Under the pieces are notes generated by a model. It was not told the origin of the DNA. It saw only the letters and a list, made by a program, of their open reading frames with translations, and made no database searches. A DNA stretch of 64,000 bases, from the NCBI RefSeq assembly GCF_000374065.1, contig NZ_KB893245.1, positions 124,001 to 188,000 on the forward strand, in the 5' to 3' direction. Positions 60,897 to 64,000 of the stretch are shown here, one piece after another; within the stretch, counting starts at the first letter, position 1; each line of letters opens with the position of its first letter. The DNA comes from Spirosoma luteum DSM 19990 (GTDB taxonomy: Bacteria; Bacteroidota; Bacteroidia; Cytophagales; Spirosomataceae). The translations under genes were made by a program, and so were the position numbers.

Positions 60897-62597
60897 ATGA
60901 GAAAATGCAATAATCTACTAATTATCTTCCTGCTGACGCCTGCTCTTTTGTTCGGCCAGGCAAAAAGAGTAAAACCCAGTGACAACCGACTCGAAAAACT
61001 TAAAGCCGAGGCTGTTGCCGCTGTTGAATCCCGTAAAGACCAGGCTCAGCAAATCAACGATATGCTGTTCAGTTTTGCCGAACTTGGTTTTCAGGAAGAA
61101 GAGTCATTCAAGTACTTGACTAACCTGCTTGAAAAAGAGGGGTTTACCGTAAAGAAAGGTATTTCGGGTATTCCAACAGCCTGGATGGCTACCTGGGGAT
61201 CGGGTAAGCCACTCATTGCCGTTGGCTCCGATATCGACTGTATTCCTAAGGCGAGCCAGAAACCAGGTGTGGCGTATAAGGATCCTATTGTGGAAGGGGC
61301 ACCGGGTCATGGCGAAGGGCATAATTCTGGTCAGGCACTTAACATTGTGGCCGTACTGGCCGTAAAACAGCTCATGGAGCGGGAGAAAATCCCGGGAACA
61401 CTCATGCTTTGGCCCGGTGTGGCTGAAGAACTGGTGGGCACTAAAGCGTTCTACGTGCGGGATGGCTATTTCAAGGATGTAGATGCCTGTATTTTTACTC
61501 ACGTGGGTAACAACCTGGGAGTATCCTGGGGTGATAACGGCAATAATGGACTGATTTCAGTGAAGTTCAATTTTGAGGGGCAGGCGGCCCATGCCGCAGG
61601 AGCTCCCTGGCGCGGCCGCAGTGCACTGGACGCCGTCGAGCTAATGAACATTGGCTGGAACTTCCGGCGCGAACACCTTGAATTGACCCAGCGCTCACAT
61701 TACGTAATCTCCGATGGTGGCGACCAGCCTAACGTGGTGCCATCCAAAGCCGCTGTCTGGTATTACTTTCGCGAACGAACCTACCCCAAAATCAAAGCAC
61801 TTTTTGAGAAGGGTATGAAAATGGCAGAAGGAGCCGCTTTGATGACCGATACCAAATTTACATACGAAATTCTGGGGTCAGCCTGGCCAGTGCATACAAA
61901 CCGACCTATGGCGGCTGCCATGTACGACAATATTAAAAAAGTTGGTTTACCTACCTGGTCAGAAGATGATCAGTTATTAGCGCGGGCTTCGCAGCTTGAG
62001 TTACAGGCTCCTAAACCGGATGGTTTGGCAACGAAACTGGATTCGATGGGTATGCCCACTTCTTCAGCTCCCGTTGTAATGATGGGTGGTCAGGCTATGA
62101 CACCCATGGGCGGTGGCTCCGACGACATTGCGGACATCTCCTGGTCATTGCCAACCATTGTACTGCGTTATCCGAGCAATATTCCGGGCTTACCCGGGCA
62201 CCACTGGGCCAATGCTATTTCGATGGCTACCCCCATTGCTCATAAGGGTATCGTGTATGGTGCCAAGGCCGAAGCTATGACCTTGCTGGATTTGCTGTTG
62301 AAGCCCGAAATTATCAAGGAAGCCTGGGCCTATTATAAGGATGAGCAGACGAAAGACATCAAGTATGAACCCCTCATCAGTTCAAAAGAACAACCGGCCA
62401 TTTATCTGAATAAGAAGATTATGGACGAGTTTAAGCCAAAGCTTTCGACGTTTTACTACGATCCCGGCAAGTACAAATCGTATCTGGAGCAACTCGGTAT
62501 CAAGTACCCGACTGTACGAGATGATCAGCGGGAAGCCGTGAAAAAAGCGGTCGAAAAAGCAGCAGCGGCTAAAGTAGGGTCATCCCGGTCAGAATAG
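60897..62597 (+). CDS. Exported M20-family amidohydrolase (AbgB-like)
   Basis: The 566-residue product has a signal peptide (NNLLIIFLLTPALLFG, cleavage before QAK). It matches the M20D amidohydrolase group: MLFSFAELGFQEEESFKYL, then a metal-region GSDIDCIPKASQKPG, GHGEGHNSGQALN, GVAEELVGTKAFYVRDG and the dimerisation domain with AAHAAGAPWRGRSALDAVEL. In well-known members the metal motif reads HxCGH; here the cysteine position is glutamate. These enzymes remove acyl or aminobenzoyl groups from amino acids. The ATG at 60897 was preferred over a TTG at 60885. Confidence 0.88.
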   Translation: MRKCNNLLIIFLLTPALLFGQAKRVKPSDNRLEKLKAEAVAAVESRKDQAQQINDMLFSFAELGFQEEESFKYLTNLLEKEGFTVKKGISGIPTAWMATWGSGKPLIAVGSDIDCIPKASQKPGVAYKDPIVEGAPGHGEGHNSGQALNIVAVLAVKQLMEREKIPGTLMLWPGVAEELVGTKAFYVRDGYFKDVDACIFTHVGNNLGVSWGDNGNNGLISVKFNFEGQAAHAAGAPWRGRSALDAVELMNIGWNFRREHLELTQRSHYVISDGGDQPNVVPSKAAVWYYFRERTYPKIKALFEKGMKMAEGAALMTDTKFTYEILGSAWPVHTNRPMAAAMYDNIKKVGLPTWSEDDQLLARASQLELQAPKPDGLATKLDSMGMPTSSAPVVMMGGQAMTPMGGGSDDIADISWSLPTIVLRYPSNIPGLPGHHWANAISMATPIAHKGIVYGAKAEAMTLLDLLLKPEIIKEAWAYYKDEQTKDIKYEPLISSKEQPAIYLNKKIMDEFKPKLSTFYYDPGKYKSYLEQLGIKYPTVRDDQREAVKKAVEKAAAAKVGSSRSE

Positions 62598-62610
62598 TAT
62601 TTGATACTGA

Positions 62611-62656
62611 CATTTCATGCTGGCTCGGATCAAACGGACCGAGCCAGCATGAAATG
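62611..62656. terminator. Hairpin between convergent amidohydrolase and rdgB genes (18-bp stem)
   Basis: CATTTCATGCTGGCTCGG (62611-62628) pairs exactly with 62639-62656 around a 10-base loop. It is placed 13 bases from both stop codons, so it probably ends both transcripts. No long T-run is seen. Confidence 0.72.
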
Positions 62657-62668
62657 GTAAGCAACGCC

Positions 62669-63265
62669 TTAATATGCCTGCTTCTCCAGATAAGCTATCA
62701 TTTTTGCTAATGCCCGTGACCGATGACTCATGCCATTTTTTTCTTCTTCGCTCATCTCGGCAAAAGTACGATTGTGTCCATCAGGCTGAAATACCGGATC
62801 GTATCCAAAGCCCCCACTCCCCCTTGGCTCGGTCAAAATCTGCCCTGCTATCCGACCTTCAAACTGATGCGTAACTGGTACGGCATCCCGACCGTGAAGA
62901 ACGAGCGTGAAGACCGTGACAAACTGTGCCTTACGGTTGCTGTTTCCAGCCAGTTTTTCCAGTAGCTTCTCCATGTTTTTTTGCGCATCGCGACTCCCCG
63001 AATAATGAGCAGAGTCGACACCCGGTTCACCACCGAGGGCTTCTACCTCCAGCCCCGAATCATCGGCGAAGCAGGAAATGCCAAAACGCGTCCAGATATA
63101 GTTTGCCTTCTGGCCTGAGTTACCCGTTATGGTGCCGGATGTTTCGGGTAATTCATCCGTACAGCCAATATCGCGAAGTGTTTTTAGGACAAACGAGTTA
63201 CCAAGCTGGTGAGAAACTTCGTTCAGTTTGTGCTGGTTGTTGGTAGCGAAGCAGAGTTCGATCAT
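62669..63265 (-). CDS. rdgB: Non-canonical purine NTP pyrophosphatase (RdgB/HAM1 family)
   Basis: The 198-residue product starts MIELCFATNNQHKLNEVSHQ at the ATG (a TTG two codons upstream is less likely). Family signatures are the ATNNxHK substrate loop, CFADDSGLEVEALGGEPGV with the catalytic acidic pair, and GSGGFGYDPVFQPDG near the C-terminus, with MSHRSRAL at the end. The enzyme hydrolyses dITP, dXTP and XTP to keep them out of DNA and RNA. Its length is typical. A terminator of the upstream FKBP gene lies 10 bases before its start. Confidence 0.94.
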   Translation of the reverse strand: MIELCFATNNQHKLNEVSHQLGNSFVLKTLRDIGCTDELPETSGTITGNSGQKANYIWTRFGISCFADDSGLEVEALGGEPGVDSAHYSGSRDAQKNMEKLLEKLAGNSNRKAQFVTVFTLVLHGRDAVPVTHQFEGRIAGQILTEPRGSGGFGYDPVFQPDGHNRTFAEMSEEEKNGMSHRSRALAKMIAYLEKQAY

Positions 63266-63275
63266 AAACAAAAAA

Positions 63276-63305
63276 AGCCGTTCACAGCGGTAACTGCAAA
63301 CGGCT
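63276..63305 (-). terminator. Intrinsic terminator downstream of FKBP gene
   Basis: AGCCGTT (63276-63282) pairs with AACGGCT (63299-63305); an inner CAG/CTG pair tightens the loop. On the minus strand the stem is followed by a run of T residues. It separates the FKBP gene from rdgB. Confidence 0.8.
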
Positions 63306-63326
63306 GACTTAAAAAGTTACATCCTT

Positions 63327-64000
63327 TTACCGACCCGAAGGTTGCTGTGGCATTTGGGGCATACCGGGCTGTGGTGCCTGGCCCTTCTGAATATCCATCA
63401 GTTCAATATCGAACAAAAGCACTGCATTGGGTGGTATCGCCTGGTTACCGCGAGGGCCATAAGCCAGCGTTGAGGGTATAACCAGCGTAGCGTTTTCGCC
63501 TTTGTGTAGTTTGCTAACCCCTTCTTCCCAACCAGGAATAACCATACCCACACCTAACTGAAACTGAGCAGGTTTCCCTCCCGCCTGAGGATTAGTCCGG
63601 GAGCTATCAAACACCTTGCCATCCAGCGTCTTACCAGTGTAATGTACGGTTACCACTTCTCCCTTTTGAGGTGTAGGGCCACTACCCGGCTTCGTGACAA
63701 CGTAGTACACGCCCGAATCTGTTTTCTGCGCTTTACTGGTCAGGCCGTTTTTGGCAAGGTAATTCTGAATTACTTTCTCATCTATACCTTTCTGTTTATC
63801 AAAGTCGGCCGCCTGTGTCTTCTTGTATTCTTCTTCGGACTGTACGTTCATCATTTTAACCGCAATACCAATGTCTGTTCCTTTCTGAACGCCTGGAGGC
63901 AGCGGCTGCATAGCCTTCGTAAACAAAGAATCGGCACTGACGTAGAATGTTGCGCTGTCGCCTTTGCCAAGCATGGTTAGCCCTTCTTCGTAAGAGCCTT
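63327..64000 (-). CDS. FKBP-type peptidyl-prolyl isomerase, N-terminus outside window
   Basis: The frame is open to the window edge; upstream codons read GSYEEGLTMLGKGDSATF, so the methionine at 63974 is internal. The visible ~224 residues hold the end of one FKBP-like domain, a charged linker (EEEYKKTQAADFDKQKG) and one complete FKBP domain with VTVHYTGKTLDGKVFDSS, GMVIPGWEEGVSKLHKGE and TLAYGPRGNQAIPPNAVLLFDIELMDI. A tail rich in Gln, Pro and Gly follows. FKBPs speed folding at proline bonds. Tandem FKBP proteins in gliding Bacteroidota include GldI-like lipoproteins, but the anchoring signal is not visible. Confidence 0.88.
   Translation of the reverse strand, partial: GSYEEGLTMLGKGDSATFYVSADSLFTKAMQPLPPGVQKGTDIGIAVKMMNVQSEEEYKKTQAADFDKQKGIDEKVIQNYLAKNGLTSKAQKTDSGVYYVVTKPGSGPTPQKGEVVTVHYTGKTLDGKVFDSSRTNPQAGGKPAQFQLGVGMVIPGWEEGVSKLHKGENATLVIPSTLAYGPRGNQAIPPNAVLLFDIELMDIQKGQAPQPGMPQMPQQPSGR

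Overview
The window looks like chromosome of a Bacteroidota bacterium of the Cytophagales, probably Spirosoma or a close relative. This rests on gene content: gliding genes gldG and gldD, a protein with a type IX secretion sorting tail, an LptD-like assembly protein with a very long N-terminus, DUF2480, a fused E1 alpha/beta dehydrogenase, and promoter-like TTG-N20-23-TAnnTTTG elements with few Shine-Dalgarno sites. Taxonomy is inferred, not searched. No rRNA, tRNA, CRISPR array, transposase or integrase was recognised.

Region 1 (1-16.2 kb) is a cell-surface and polysaccharide region. Its AT-rich left part holds two acyltransferase-3 genes and two clearly paralogous right-handed beta-helix (pectate-lyase/tailspike-like) genes on opposite strands. 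A fibre-like protein with about 22 tandem 17-residue repeats follows, paired with a small protein carrying a T9SS sorting tail. Next come two Wzi-family outer-membrane genes flanking a polyprenyl glycosylphosphotransferase, then a beta-lactamase-fold serine hydrolase.

Region 2 (16.2-28.1 kb) has an esterase, an SPFH/prohibitin protein, a DUF1573 protein, a fused 2-oxoacid dehydrogenase E1, and nuoI-J-K-L-M of respiratory complex I. The nuoI product carries an unusual C-terminal extension with five PAFRPTMKP-like repeats. No nuoN or nuoA-H is present here.

Region 3 (28.1-43 kb) combines envelope and motility genes with metabolism: gldG, a small coiled-coil protein, lptD-like, divergent amidase and MCE/MlaD genes, an acyl-CoA carboxylase subunit, and a gldD-cytochrome c-Kazal lipoprotein run. 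An FMO/Baeyer-Villiger-like monooxygenase overlaps an SDR gene, and an alpha/beta hydrolase follows.

Region 4 (43-64 kb) contains housekeeping genes (gltX, ridA, dnaN, a deaD-like helicase, rdgB, a FKBP isomerase). It also contains a six-gene block: a PF03640-type lipoprotein, an ECF sigma factor, a membrane protein that joins an anti-sigma-like N-terminus to a beta-barrel-like C-terminus, a Rieske lipoprotein, a four-helix histidine-rich membrane protein and YceI. I read this block as a candidate sigma-controlled envelope redox module. Many gene ends carry long, perfectly paired hairpins; the longest has 31 bp without mismatch, between dnaN and the MFS transporter gene.
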